From positions 31,361,331-31,425,330 of the forward strand of contig OY804583.1 in the NCBI GenBank assembly GCA_963680875.1: a stretch of DNA of 64,000 nt, in the 5' to 3' direction. The notes under the pieces are model-generated. The model saw only the letters and a program-made list of their open reading frames with translations. It was not told where the DNA came from and did no database searches. This document shows, in pieces, positions 45,748 to 58,194 of this stretch. A program made the translations under genes and the position numbers. The DNA is from Bathymodiolus brooksi. Taxonomy: Eukaryota > Mollusca > Bivalvia > Mytilida > Modiolidae. Numbering within the stretch: position 1 is the stretch's first letter; each line of letters starts with the position of its first letter.

Positions 45748-46129
45748 TTCCTGGGTACTATTGGAGACGGATCCCAGGGCTCAACCGACAATTCGGCCCA
45801 GTCGTTATCCAGGAGACGAATAAGAGATGGTCTTTCGCTAGGTATTGTTCTGTTAGAATATGAGTACAATTTGCCTTGGTACCGTGTAAGAGGGGGCTAC
45901 CATGATTTTTTGTGGAAAATTGAAGATTCAAAAAAGAGTAGAGGCACTGCAGTCTCTACAAAAGTCAGAATCCACAGAACTGCCCAGCACTATTCCAGAT
46001 GGTAGATACGAGATGCCGGTTACATATCGACTGTCCGGATCAATACATAAAGGAAGAACGTGGGTCACGCTGTTTGGTAAGAGCCATTCTGCCTCCACGT
46101 TGAAGAGGATAGATTCGAAAAAAGAGTAG
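45748..46129 (+). other. GC-richer island with open frames, unidentified
   Basis: A 75-aa ATG frame (45902-46129) contains YEMPVTYRLSGSIHKGRTWV and ends KRIDSKKE. Another frame without ATG stays open from about 45760 to 46000 (LPWYRVRGGYHDFLWKIEDS). Composition is less AT-rich than the surroundings, which hints at exonic or element-derived sequence. No family recognised and no splice sites confirmed. Confidence 0.25.
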
Positions 46130-46246
46130 GCGCAAAGTACCCTCTACAAAATACTATTTTTTTTAATTCTTCCCTCTCTAACACTCAATACTTTTCCAGG
46201 CACCACTTATCCCTTTATTTATCATTTAAGTAGACTTCCTCAATAT

Positions 46247-46396
46247 GTCTTTAGAAATGCCTGTACCAAGTCAGGGTCATTACGGTTTTCACAGTTTTCC
46301 GGTTGTTGACTGATTTTGTCTGTTTATATACTTATGAGTTTTGACTTTCCCTTTGTTAGATTGTTCGGAGTTCGGTAATTTTGTTATTACCCTTAT
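46247..46396 (+). mobile_element. PLE-3' fragment, copy 4
   Basis: TCTTTAGAAATGCCTGTACC, AAGTCAGGGTCATTACGGTT, CGGAGTTCGGTAATTTTGTT, ending TTATTACCCTTAT. Confidence 0.78.
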
Positions 46397-46867
46397 TGTT
46401 GAACCTGCTCTTGTTCTGAATCTCCCGCTTGACGTTAAAGTATTAATAATTGATCAATACATACTTATTTATTTAATAATATTAGGTTGTAAATATCTCG
46501 TCCATGCAATATAGTTTTTTGCTATATTCATTCCAATATATTTATGTTCTCTCTCACCTCTTCTTTGTTCTGATTCTTATTATTGTTCAATCAGTGACCT
46601 TTATTGCATGTTGTATCGTATTTTACAATGCATAAATTTGCATTTCATCACCTACTTGCGTCCTCGTTCTTAATATTATTTCATACTCTTATTTTATAGC
46701 TTATGACCGATAAAGTCAGCATGTCTTCTAATAATAAGCAAAAATAAATAACATGATAAGATTGACAAAGATATCAACATACATTATGAGTCATACATAT
46801 ATTTACTTCATGTAACAACTGTTGATATTGATTAGGGTTTCATTTTACAATAGATTTAACCAGATGT

Positions 46868-46981
46868 CATGTGGATGTAAGTGAACATGACGTATACAAT
46901 CAAACGTTTTCCTGATTTGGATGTGATGTGGATGTAAATGAATATGACGTGCACAATCAAACGTTTTCCTGACTTGGTTAA
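46868..46981. repeat. Direct duplication, 2 x about 58 bp
   Basis: CATGTGGATGTAAGTGAACA / GATGTGGATGTAAATGAATA, each followed by TGACGT.., CACAATCAAACGTTTTCCTG-like sequence and CTTGG. Confidence 0.85.
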
Positions 46982-47164
46982 CTGCTATGGGCGTTTTACG
47001 ATCGCCATCTTTACTGACTTTACTGGTACGAGGTTACAACGGCACAGATGGACATGGAAATGTTCTGTTTGTCGAATACATATGTTTGCCCTTCTTTTCT
47101 CGCTCAATGTACCATCACCGAACATGACAATATCACTAGATTTCCAACAAGAACACGATGGGAA

Positions 47165-47375
47165 ACACTAGTGGAGCAGGAGCTGCTTGTCCGTCCGGAG
47201 CCGATGAGTTCACTGCCGAGTTTTAGTGAGATACGCGTTGCACAATCTTAAGTAGTTTATGTGTGTTTTATTGCTTATTGTCTTCTTATCGAATGTCTTT
47301 TAGCCATTGCATTTTTGTCTTCATTCGAATTACCGCTTCTGAGTTCCCCTTTGGTACCTCCGCAGTACTATTACT
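47165..47375 (-). repeat. D1 dispersed repeat
   Basis: Reversed: CTAGTGGAGCAGGAGCTGCT, TCCGGAGCCGATGAGTTCAC, GTTTTAGTGAGATACGCGTT, then CCGCTTCTGAGTTCCCCTTT and GGTACCTCC. The two small plus frames over it are not genes. Confidence 0.7.
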
Positions 47376-49302
47376 GATGACTATCACCTCCGTCTAGGGA
47401 ACAGCTTCCAATGGTTTGCAGAAACGATATGTTTTCATACATTACGTTTACTATAACCTAGTACCATCGTCCTTATCCAGTGTTTCAATGTCAACGAACC
47501 CGCTCGTTAGTTGGGAATTTCCACAATCACCACAATAAGTAGACACTATTTCATATACAGTGACCAATGAAAATGCTTGACAATTGTAAACAAAAATAAA
47601 CAAGGTCGAGTTGTATACGATCAAATACCCCTGAAATGTTGACATGTCAGTACCTATCTATGAGAGGAATACAGAGATTTGATTGGTCTTTCTATGCATT
47701 GTTTACTAGACCTTATATCATATGCACTATAAGGTATTAATTATGCTCACTGTTGAATATTATGGCAAACGAACATCAAAGGTAATATTCAATTACAGTT
47801 GTTTCTTTGAAAGTTATAACATGGAAAATGCCCGTATGTTCATATAGATCGCTGTTTTTCTTCTTCTGGTAAATACAAGTGTGGTCTATCCGGTCAAGTA
47901 CCCGGTTATATTTCAAGTACTTTATCTTATTTATCTGTTTTCATTTCTGTTTAATGATCATTAGTTTATTTGCTTTTAGTTTTAATAAGTAAACAAAAAT
48001 ATATGTATATGCGTAGATACACCATTCTAGGATATTTGCAGATCCTTATTAGTAAATGCATAATACTAGAAATGTAGATATCAAATTTAGTTCACACGAC
48101 GAGTTTATGTAACAAAACCCCATTAGGTACCCTCAGTCAAGTTATTGGAAAACCAAAACAAAACAAAAATAATAAACAAAGCAAAAATAAGCAATAAAAT
48201 AAAACACAAAACAAACCAAAGCAAAAAAAAAACCAAACAAACAAAAAAACAAACAAACAAACAAAAAAACAAAACAAAAAAAAAACAAAAAAAAAACAAC
48301 AAAAAAAAGAAGAAAAAAAACCAACTTTAGGTGACAATAAATCAAAAGGCCTACATATGTTATCCTAAATTGGGGAAGTTATGTATTAACGAGGAGAACT
48401 TATGTAAATCAACAAAATAAAATGAAAACGAAGATCTCAATCTTAGTCCGCACGATGTTTTATGATATAACCTTCATCAGTTACGCCCATCCCCTTACTA
48501 TTTCTAAACAGATAGTTTAAAGGTCTTTTGAAGAAAGAAAATCAACATGATAGCTGACATCGACTAAAGTAATCTAAGCTTGTGGGAGGACAGTCTTAAT
48601 AATAATAATTGCATGGCTCAGGAATTGTAAATTTCTATTAAAAAAAAGAACCTACGGGTATAAGGGTATTCATTCATAAATATTATACTGTCGTATATTA
48701 AACAAGAAATACAAAGAGAACAAGATGACATGATCCTTACCGCAAAACGACCAGGTTATTGTAAAGTCAATGTGTCAGGTTACTAAGAGTTATTTACGAA
48801 AGAAGACAAGCATGTCAGGTAGTAACTAAATTAAATATAATGCATGCAATCAATTTCCTGTTGACGAAGCTTGGCGTATTGTTAGGAAATCCACCTCAGG
48901 GAAGCTTACCTGACCTCATTCATAAACATTAGGTGCATTTCCGTTTCATTTTGTGTGTTTCTTAGTATGTGCCTGAATAAAAGTCATGCCAAAATGTCAT
49001 GAGTTATTATGACACGTGGGTGCACTGTTGGTCTTCGTTTGTGATCTAAAAGATTAACAACCCGTCACGCAACACATGCAGCTTGATCTGCCATGGTATC
49101 ATTCTGAAATTGTATCATCTTGTGATAACAGATTAACAAATGGTGAAAGTCACTTATTACATCATCTGTAACCTTTTAAGAAGCTTCTGCCGATATCATT
49201 CTGAGCAAAATACAATATTGATGTACATTGTATATATTGAACAATAAATGATAGTACAACGCGGAATGATCTTCGTTAAAGTAGACACAAACAACTGAGC
49301 CT
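47376..49302. other. Gene-free, with an A-rich simple stretch
   Basis: 48140-48330 is AAAC/AAAAC simple sequence that yields open frames on both strands with biased composition, not genes. Nothing else recognised. Confidence 0.45.
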
Positions 49303-49460
49303 ATTGAATAAGAAGAGTTTGAGGATACCAAAGGAGTAATCAGAATCCGTATATCGCAGAAGAACAGACAAGACAATGACCAAAAAAGAAAAATGGGCAA
49401 AATGACAAACAACGATCCACAAAACACATAAGTGATCGAGTAACACGAACATCACAAACA
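49303..49460 (+). repeat. D1 dispersed repeat, 5' part
   Basis: AAGAAGAGTTTGAGGATACC, AAAGGAGTAATCAGAATCCG, AACAACGATCCACAAAACAC and GATCGAGTAACACGAACATC. The 3' CCGGAAGGGTAAGCAG part is missing. Confidence 0.75.
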
Positions 49461-49649
49461 ATTGTTATCGTTTGTTTGTATGTGCATTGCCGTTGGAAAT
49501 TGGGATCCCATTAACCTGTTTAAACCCCCCACATGTTGTGCCTGGTTCAAGCCATATATCGTGATCTATTTTATGTTCAACGACTTGAGAGGTAGATGTT
49601 CCCTTTGTTAATATTGATTATATGATAACACGGCGGATGTCTTATAAGA

Positions 49650-49760
49650 AACAGGTACCGCTTGCTCTTTACGAGTACCTGTATTTATCGAATGTTTTCT
49701 GTTTCTCTGGATTTTCCATTATTGATTGCCCTTTCGGTTTTCTCTTACGTTAGTGTATCC
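49650..49760 (-). repeat. D2 dispersed repeat fragment
   Basis: GTTTCTCTGGATTTTCCATT, ATTGATTGCCCTTTCGGTTT and TCTCTTACGTTAG are the reversed D2 unit. Confidence 0.6.
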
Positions 49761-49904
49761 TACTCACAAGAACAAGACGGCAGATAATACACTATGTAGG
49801 TAATAATGTGGCATTATTGCGGACGTATGTTTACGTATGGTCGTAAGAGCATGTCATGCAACTGACCCCCAACAACGATTCCTTACAAGGTTCTCAAAAA
49901 CAAA

Positions 49905-50215
49905 CAATTCCAAAATCCAATAGAAAATCGTAGAAAGAGGCAACGTTTATACTCCAAGCTAACAAATAATGAAAGCTGGAGGTTTGGCGCTTTAAAATCT
50001 GATTCATCCCACCATTTCTTTAGAAATGCCTGTACCAAGTCAGGGTCATTACGGTTTTCACAGTTTTCCGGTTGTTGACTGATTTTGTCTGTTTATATAC
50101 TTATGAGTTTTGACTTTTCCTTGGTAAGATTGTTCGGAGTTCGGTAATTTTGTTATTACCCTTATTTCCTGGCTTGGTACAGGCACTTCGATATAAAGTG
50201 GTGGTATCAAACTAG
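49905..50215 (+). mobile_element. PLE-3' fragment, copy 5, flanked by both halves of D3
   Basis: 49969-50165 is PLE-3' with a slightly longer 5' part (GAAAGCTGGAGGTTTGGCGC, TTTAAAATCTGATTCATCCC), ending TTATTACCCTTAT. To its left, AATTCCAAAATCCAATAGAA is the start of D3. To its right, TGGCTTGGTACAGGCACTTC is D3's end. The fragment therefore seems to have landed inside a D3 copy. Confidence 0.65.
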
Positions 50216-51557
50216 TTGTATGGATGCAAATCTGCTCTCTATTAGCGACAGAATAAAGCAATTCATATTTTAAGAGCAATATGTATGTTAATATGCTCTC
50301 AGCTCGTATATTATATGCATATTAGACATTTAGCAGCATTGTACTTATCAATGAATGTTTCGTGCAAACAGCTTAAATACGGATAAAGGAAACATGAACT
50401 AGAAACCTATTTATGAAATATCTGTTACAGAGAGTACTTTGTGATTTTTTATACAAGTACTAACATTATGTAAGGTTCGATCCCTTATATTAACATATGA
50501 AAAATTGCTTAGAAAATATCTGACTGAGTTACTCACTTAAACACAAAGCATTTTAGTTCTAATTGGCGGCCATTTAATTTTTTTTTAAGGAGGGGGAAAA
50601 GAACAATATTATCATTGACATCTTGCGGGATTAGATTTTTTAGGAAATATGTATAGTTTTACAAAAACAAGTTGCTTTTATTTATTTTTAAATATTAGAA
50701 AAAATAATAATAAAAACAAACTATAAAGATATATTTGCGAGTTGACTAAGTTAATGCTTATTTGACCTCAAACAACAACTTACCTATTAATGCACCATGC
50801 ACTAAGAACATCAAAAACAAGATTTACGAAGATTAGACCATGCTTTACAAAGGAAAATACAAGTGAGATGGTTAAGAAAATGCTGTTTAACCTCAAAGAA
50901 CTTAACTACCAATTAATGTGTCATAAAAACAGTTGCACTAAGGACATCAAAACAATCTCTACGAAAATCAATACCAAAATTTTAGGCGATCTTCATAATA
51001 GTTACTTCCTAATATACGTAATCGTTCATGCTCTTTACAAAGGAGTCTTTGTTTAGAAATTATTATTAAATTACTTCGCTCATGCAGAACAAAATACCAG
51101 TAAAGATCTCTGTAACCTGACATAGGAACTAACAGATTGTACAGATATACTCTTCTTCTTTATTTATATACAGGTCATTGACATAAGAAAATAACAACAA
51201 TGTCAAAAGGTTAAGGCCGCTACGATGAAACACATTATATTTAACCAAGCTACTAGAATAACACTATGAAAGATTTATTTTAATGGTTTGATGCTTGGCT
51301 GACAAAATGCATTGAGGCTTCTAATTTTGATGTGAGTTTATATGTCTATAAGCAGGTGTTCGCTAAGATTGTCGTCAATAAGAACAGTTTTAATGATGTT
51401 TGTCAAGGCCACTGTAATATTAGAAGTAGGTCACACATTTGCTTGACAGAGTGTAAACAGTCAACAAATATAAAACGGTATAGTTTATTCTTCAATGTAA
51501 GGTGCAATATTTATAAATAGGTTATTCATGTTGTAATATTTCCTATTTTATAGAGTG
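50216..51557. other. Gene-free, one short duplication
   Basis: 50755-50850 and 50880-50970 are diverged direct copies (GCACTAAGAACATCAAAAAC / GCACTAAGGACATCAAAACA). The 88-aa frame at 50790-51056 spans that duplication and is not convincing. Confidence 0.4.
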
Positions 51558-51660
51558 ATTTTCTCCGGGTCCTCCAACAATCAAGCAATAAAACTGACCA
51601 CCACGATATAACTGAAATATTGTTGAAAGTGGCGTTAAACACCATAAACAAACAAACATA
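51558..51660 (+). mobile_element. SINE1 3' end
   Basis: TTTTCTCCGGGTCCTCCAAC, AATAAAACTGACCACCACGA and GAAAGTGGCGTTAAACACCA plus AACAAACAAAC. Head missing. Confidence 0.8.
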
Positions 51661-52682
51661 TTTCATAGATTAAAAAAACATTTTCAATAATAATAGAATT
51701 GAAATTTTCAGAGCATGCATAAATAGGCGTTTTAGATTAGATGTTTTAGTGGACATCTAAACAGACTGATGTTCTACTCTTCTGTTATTTACCTAAGGTG
51801 GTGCTCGTGTTACACATCTCTCGTTTTTGCTTTACGTGTTGTAATTCTTTTCGTTTCTTTTCTTGGTTTGTCTTAGTTCTGGTGGCTTTTGCCCAATGTT
51901 ACCCGTGTCTCTGTATTCATCATTCATCTTTTCCACTTCTGTTTTCCTTCACGTTTATTTATACCAAACATAAATCGGGAATAGTTCTGGAATTGTACCA
52001 TTAAATATTATATCTTACGGGTCCAGGATCGCTGCATTTACAAAAATAAAAAATAAAAAGACAAAGGAACAAAATGTATATATTTCATGCTATTTAATAT
52101 CAAATGAATCGTTGATACTCTTATAGTATATAGCATTTTGTCGCTAATCTATTTCTTCACATCCTTTTGACCACAATAAATATAGTATTAAGAGTAGATG
52201 GCGGCTTTGATTTCATTAAACAGTTCAAGCCTTGTTGCATGAGTAGTCATATCCAAAGTTAGAACTTGGGAATTATTTTTCCGCGGCATCTGCAGTGTTG
52301 TTCGTTTTTTGTGCTTTCACATAGGAATTTAACATAGAAGGTGGGAATTGTGTTGTTGCGACTAGCTGTGTTGTCGACCATTCCATTCTACTTCGCGCTT
52401 AAAAGTACTTGCAACATCTGTCAAATGTTAACGTCAAGTACTCTGACCTACATAATTAATAAAAATATATATGTTAAGGGTTATAATGGGAATGTACGTA
52501 GTGATACATACAATCATGATGTGATCGATTGTAACAGCTAGTCTGACTCATGCGAGGACAAACAATAAATATTATATATATTTTGTATTCAATTATCACA
52601 ATTTACATTGTACACGAAACTATGATATTATGCAATAATAACTTTAAATACTGATCATCGTTAGAATTTGCTATAAAAACGA
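51661..52682. other. Gene-free stretch
   Basis: Nothing recognised. Frames at 51798-52004 and 52341-52541 lack motifs. Confidence 0.3.
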
Positions 52683-52956
52683 GGATCTAGAAGGTTGTGT
52701 CAGTATATACAATGTAAAAATGAAAAACAAACCAAATATTGCCCCTTCAGTAAGAGTTCCCAAATCCAATCAAAACATCATAGAAACAGAGGCAGCATAG
52801 ATATTGTTTGGCATTTGATATGTAAACGAGGCCCTAGACGGTTTTGTCAATATATACATTCACAAAGTGAAAAACAAAAACATTGCACGTTTGGGAACAA
52901 TTCCAAAATACAATCGAAAAATCTTAGAAACAGAGGCGAAATAAACACCCCTTATA
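52683..52956 (+). repeat. Two diverged copies of a ~140-bp D3-flank segment
   Basis: GTTGTGTCAGTATATACAAT / GTTTTGTCAATATATACATT, each followed by AAATGAAAAACAAACC-like sequence and by TCCAAATCCAATCAAAACAT / TCCAAAATACAATCGAAAAA, the D3 start. The second copy leads directly into the 36-bp array. Confidence 0.7.
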
Positions 52957-54400
52957 CACATATACATGACCACAAATTGTCTGACGCTATACACATATAC
53001 ATGACCACTTATTTGTCTGACGTTATACACATATACATGACCACTCACTTGTCTGACGTTATACACATATACATGACCACTCACTTGTCTGACGATATAC
53101 ACATATACATGACCACTTACTTGTCTGACGTTATACACATAAGCATGACCACTCACTTGTCTGACGTTATACACATATACATGACCACTCACTTGTCTGA
53201 CGTTATGCACATATACATGACCACTTACTTGTCTGACGTTATACACATATACATGACCACTTACTTGTCTGACGTTATTCACATATACATGACCACTCAC
53301 TTGTCTGACCTTATACACATATACATGACCACTTACTTGTCTGACGTTATACACATATACATCACCACTTACTTGTCTGACGTTATACACATATACATGA
53401 CCACTTACTTGTCTGACGTTATACACATATACATGACCACTTACTTGTCTGACGTTATACACATATACATGACCACTTACTTGTCTGACGTTATACACAT
53501 ATACATGACCACTTACTTGTCTGACGTTATGCACATATACATGACCACTTACTTGTCTGACGTTATGCACATATACATGACCACTTACTTGTTTGACGTT
53601 ATACACATATACATGACCACTCACTTGTCTGACGTTATACACATATACATGACCACACACTTGTCTGACTTTATACACATATACATGACCATTTACTTGT
53701 CTGACGTTATACACATATACATGACCACTTACTTGTCTGACGTTATACACATATACATGACCACTTACTTCTCTGACGTTATGCACATATACATGACCAC
53801 TTACTTGTCTGACGTTATACACATATACATGACCACTTACTTGTCTGACGTTATACACATATACATGACCACTTACTTGTCTGACGTTATACACATATAC
53901 ATGACCACTTACTTGTCTGACGTTATACACATATACATGACCACTTACTTGTCTGACGTTATACACATATACATGACCACTCACTTGTCTGACGTTATAC
54001 ACATATACATGACCACTCACTTGTCTGACGTTATACACATATACATGACCACTTACTTTTTTGACGTTATACACATATACATGACCACTCACTTGTCTGA
54101 CGTTATGCACATATACATGACCACTCACTTGTCTGACGTTATACACATATACATGGCCACTCACTTGTCTGACGTTATACACATATACATGACAACTTAC
54201 TTGTCTGACGTTATACACATATACATGACCACTCACTTGTCTGACTTGATAGACACCCCTTATACACATATACATGAACACTTACTTGTCTGACGTTATG
54301 CACATATACATGACCACTTACTTGTCTGACGTTATACACATACACATGACCACTCACTTGTCTGACGTTATACACATATACATGACCACTTACTTGTCAG
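52957..54400. repeat. 36-bp minisatellite, about 40 copies
   Basis: Unit GTTATACACATATACATGAC plus CACTTACTTGTCTGAC. 36 is divisible by three, so 532-aa plus and 473-aa minus open frames exist. Both are perfectly periodic every 12 residues, with no start context, and overlap each other, so they are artefacts. The array is bounded on the left by the start of D3 and on the right by CAGACTTGATACAGCTACTT, the end of D3. The unit corresponds to ACAAATACATGACTGATCAC in the single-copy D3 at 14095. Confidence 0.94.
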
Positions 54401-54469
54401 ACTTGATACAGCTACTTCAGTAAAAAGTCGAGGGATTAATTAATTATATATATAAGTTAGTTTCTAATG

Positions 54470-54780
54470 GGTCTGTGTTAGCCATATTTTTAGCTTTCTT
54501 GTTGTCCCATTATGTGTCCTTACGTTCTGAATTCCGTGTTTTGATGTCAGTTACCATTTCCTCATAACAACGATGTTCGGTTCGTCTTTACCTCCAGTTG
54601 TTTGTAGAATGACTCATGCCTTATTTGCTTTGTTGTGTTTGGTTGCGCATAGGGGTGTCCACCACATATTATGTTGTGTTATTGTTTGTTTTTCTTTGTC
54701 TTGTGTACTGTGGTGTTAGTTTCTTTGGATTGTCCATTTTTGATTGTCTCTTCGATGCTCTCTAACGTTTATTTATACAA
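54470..54780 (-). repeat. D2 dispersed repeat
   Basis: Reversed D2: GGTGTCCACCACATATTATG, TCTTTGTCTTGTGTACTGTG, TTCTTTGGATTGTCCATTTT, GATTGTCTCTTCGATGCTCT and CTAACGTTTAT. Confidence 0.65.
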
Positions 54781-54821
54781 TAACCAGTAACGGAATTAAA
54801 GATGCCATTTATGTGGGTTTT

Positions 54822-54960
54822 TGTCGTCGCGAGCGTATGGTAGTTGGAATTACATCCATCTATTAAATCAATTCCTATCGCCACTAAATTGGTGCACTTG
54901 ACGGTGTACTCGAAACAACATTATGTGATAAAGCTACAATTTTCTCAGGGAACTTTAAAA
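54822..54960 (+). mobile_element. SINE1 head and part of body
   Basis: GTCGTCGCGAGCGTATGGTA, CTATCGCCACTAAATTGGTG, ACAACATTATGTGATAAAGC. The box B region is deleted. Weak tail-like sequence (CCTCACCAACAAAACTTACA) appears near 55063. Confidence 0.65.
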
Positions 54961-55142
54961 TAGCTAATTTATATTAATCGTTATCATTCCCATATATTTG
55001 AAAAAAATATGTTGGGAAACGCCAATTTTGCTTAGCCCTTTGTATCGGCTGCAATACACCTCACCAACAAAACTTACAGTCATATTATGATATAATTATC
55101 GCACAAACTGATAAATGTATGCAATACTAAGGTTTGTGAATA

Positions 55143-55322
55143 AAGCTAGAGAAATCCAAAGTGGCAATCAAGAATGGACAATCCACAATGCAGATACCCT
55201 GTCAACATTTTGCTCAAAAGACGCAAAAGGAAGACAGACAATGCTAAAAAGGCGAGCAAAACGGATATAACCAAAATCCAGGAGTGAAACTAGTGATCGG
55301 GAAGGTAAGCAGTTCCTGTTTC
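55143..55322 (+). repeat. D2 dispersed repeat
   Basis: AAAGTGGCAATCAAGAATGG, ACAATCCACAATGCAGATAC, the purine-rich middle, and GGGAAGGTAAGCAGTTCCTG at the end. This copy shows that D2 and D1 share the same 3' end type. Confidence 0.65.
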
Positions 55323-55585
55323 GTATGTTTTCTACCTGAATTGATGTACCCAATACTAAATTGCCTTGTATAGAGGGGTGAACTATGAACGAACCGATAT
55401 AAATATATCATAAATTTAATCTTATAGACAGAAACCTTAGACTTTCATTTTCCTCTATTACATATTCTAATGCAATTATAATGTAACGCGTATTTTCATT
55501 GGCTATCATGAGCCGTCAAATCTGCAGTTGACATGCCTGAAGGAATGCTATATTCCTACGCCAAATGCACTTGTTTGTAAACAAT

Positions 55586-56260
55586 ATGGCTGACTCAGAT
55601 ATTTCCGACTATGAATGTGACGCTGACGACCTATTATTGATGCCAATCATCATTCCACAGTTTGACTTGCAAGCTGAGTTTCCAGATTTAGACTCCGAGG
55701 ACTCAGAGAGAGATGAAACGGGCAAGGACATCACTGGAACAGATATTAAATCGCAAAATCAGGAGGCCGAAGCGGCAGCAGACGTCGTCCTTCCTGTTCA
55801 TATTAAATGTAGGTTCAATAAACTAAGTACATTAATTGTACACAGCTTAACCCCAGTCTCTTTCTTTCTGTCTTTCTGCATACATTTGTTTATTCCAAAT
55901 ATAAAGGTACTGACCATTTGACGTGAAGTGGTTGGCTGCAATGTGCACACTTCAAAGTTTTTCTCTCAATTTCAGTTTTGAAAATATAAAAATGCTCTCA
56001 ATATTCGGATACAATAAGTTCTACAAATTAAGATAAAACATCAAATGGTCATGATCAATGCCGAGATAAATGAATTGAAAAAAAACCCAGTCTGTTTCTA
56101 TCTTCTTTTTACAGAAAAATTGAACTGCAGTGCAAAAACAACCACGGTCCTACTGAATTAGATGATACATTGAGAGCATTTGAAGAGTTGTCGGTGTCAA
56201 TTGTGGATTTGACGAACTATTTTTTTAGCGGAAGGAATTTGAAAACTGCATATATTTCGT
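55586..56260 (+). CDS. Possible two-exon gene fragment, acidic N-terminus
   Basis: From the ATG at 55586 (context ACAATATGG) a frame reads MADSDISDYECDADDLLLMP then FDLQAEFPDLDSEDSERDET, very acidic and not repeat-like. A GT following TGTAG near 55811 could be a donor. At 56114 TCTTCTTTTTACAG is a good acceptor, and the following sequence in matching phase reads KIELQCKNNHGPTELDDTLR, AFEELSVSIVDLT, then a stop near 56285. No family recognised. The donor is weak and the gene may be a decayed or captured fragment. Part of exon 2 is duplicated in the foldback at 56323-56478. Confidence 0.35.
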
Positions 56261-56322
56261 CATTTATTTGTATGTTTTCAAACTAGTGTGTACACGTTGG
56301 GAGAATTTCATAAGAATAGGAA

Positions 56323-56478
56323 TAACAGTACTGTATTTGAAGAGTTGGAGGTGTCAATTGTGGATTTGACAGTCGCAAATATCCGTTTTACTGGCTCCGC
56401 TTCGCGTCCCACTAAAAGGCCATTTTCTACCGTCAAATCCACAACTGACACCTCCAACTCTTCAAATACAGTACTGTT
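56323..56478. repeat. Foldback with 49-bp arms copied from a coding-like segment
   Basis: CAGTACTGTATTTGAAGAGT at the left pairs with ACTCTTCAAATACAGTACTG at the right. The arms differ at one position (TCAATTGTGG versus TCAGTTGTGG after complementing). The loop is about 60 nt. A third, direct copy of the arm core (TTTGAAGAGTTGTCGGTGTC) lies at about 56180-56216. Confidence 0.9.
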
Positions 56479-56934
56479 ATCCTTAAATATTAGGTCCAGT
56501 ATAATAAATCGTTCTGATGTCTCGATAACCAGTTGACCCTGACTACTAGGACACAAAGACACAAGAGGAAGGCAATAAAAAAACTCAAAGACTATCAGCA
56601 CGGACAACACCATAAACAACGAAGGGGAAGCAGTTTCTGATTAATAGTTTTTCTAGCTGAATAGTATAAGATGTACTCAACACTATCGACATTAACAATA
56701 AAGAAACATTTTGACTTTTAAGCAAAAGCTTACCTCCCCGTCTTTTTCTCATTAGTTTGCAACACGAGTAACATGGGTGGTACCACTCGTAGAACAGGAA
56801 TTAATAGCCCTTCCGGAACATACGAGTTGACCTAGATTTATCAAAAATACAGTAGTGTCAATATTGTTTTTGTTAATCTACATATAGCAATTACTTAACG
56901 AGGGTGTACAAGAGTTAACATACAACATCGATAG

Positions 56935-57245
56935 TGTAATCGTTAGCTTGATTGCCTCGGTGTGGTAGAAAAGACAATGAAAATTGCTATATGTTGCTCC
57001 TCTGCTAAGGGAAGAGCAATAAGGAGATATAGAACATGCTTTTTAGTTCGGAATCAGAATAATGTATTCGAGTGGAACGACATTTTTACATGCAAACGGT
57101 TGTTCCAGTAAGCTAACACTATTAAGGTCTAACTCAACGTGTTCGTGTAGTAAACTATCAGTTGTTCTCGCCATGATACAGCTGACATATTTTTTTCATT
57201 TGGCGCTATGCAACACACATTCACTCACTCACTCACTCACTCGCG
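56935..57245 (+). mobile_element. SINE2 within duplicated block, first copy
   Basis: GTTAGCTTGATTGCCTCGGT, GTTCGGAATCAGAATAATGT, TTGTTCCAGTAAGCTAACAC, ATTTGGCGCTATGCAACACA, then an ACTC run. Box B is degraded. Confidence 0.75.
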
Positions 57246-58194
57246 CGTTCCAGAGTGACCAAACAGAACGTGTAGATATAGTTTGTCATTTCTACTGAAA
57301 ATTATTTCAAGGTAGTCTATCATTGAAATTCCATCAACAGTGCATCTCCTTGACATGAATAAAGACTACTTAGGATAAGTGGAGAACTAATTGTCCAGTA
57401 GAGAAACCCTATAATAAAACATATGTATGATATAATATTCTGGATAAATAAATTGCCTTGTATAGAGAGGTGAACTATGAATGAACCGATATCAATATAT
57501 CATAAATCTAATCTTATAGACATAAACTTTTGACTTTCATTTTCCTCTATTACATAGTATTAGCAGTAAATCGTTCTTATGTCTTGATGACCTGCTGACC
57601 CTGACTACTAGGGCACACACACACTAAAAGAGGAAGACAAAAAAATAAAAAAATAAAAAGATGAGCAGCGCGAACATCACAAAGAAACTAGGTGTGAGCC
57701 AAGGGATAAAGGGTGAATGGTAAGTAAATTTGAATTTGTCTAGATGAATAGTATATTAAGATGTACTAATTTTCCTCTATTACGTAGTATTAGGTCCAGT
57801 ACAATAAATCAGTCTGATGTCTTGATGACCTGTTGATCCTGAATACTAGAGCACAGAGGAGACACAAGAGGAATGCAAAAAACTAAAAAGAGGAGCAACA
57901 CGGCCGAAGAAACGGCTCTCGTGAAGGATAAGTAGATCTGAATTTTTCTAGCTCAATAGTAAAGTAAATACTTGACTTTTAAGCAAAAGTTTACCTCCCC
58001 GTGTTTTTTCATTCGTTTGCAACACGAGTAACACAAGTGGTCCAACTAGTGGAACCGGAATCGATAACCCTTCCGGAACTTATGATGGCACCCTGCTTTA
58101 CCAACAATGTAACAGTGATTTTATCTTTGTTTGTTAACCTAAAACAAGCAATTGCTTAAGGAGGCGTACAAGAGTTAACATGCACCATCGATGG

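Noticed and set aside
48145..48345. Open frames in an A-rich stretch
   Set aside because: Simple AAAC-type sequence gives Lys/Asn/Gln or Phe/Leu/Val-only peptides.
52695..54293. 532-aa plus and 473-aa minus open frames
   Set aside because: Both are exact 12-residue periodic translations of the 36-bp array and overlap each other. The unit length divisible by three keeps them open.
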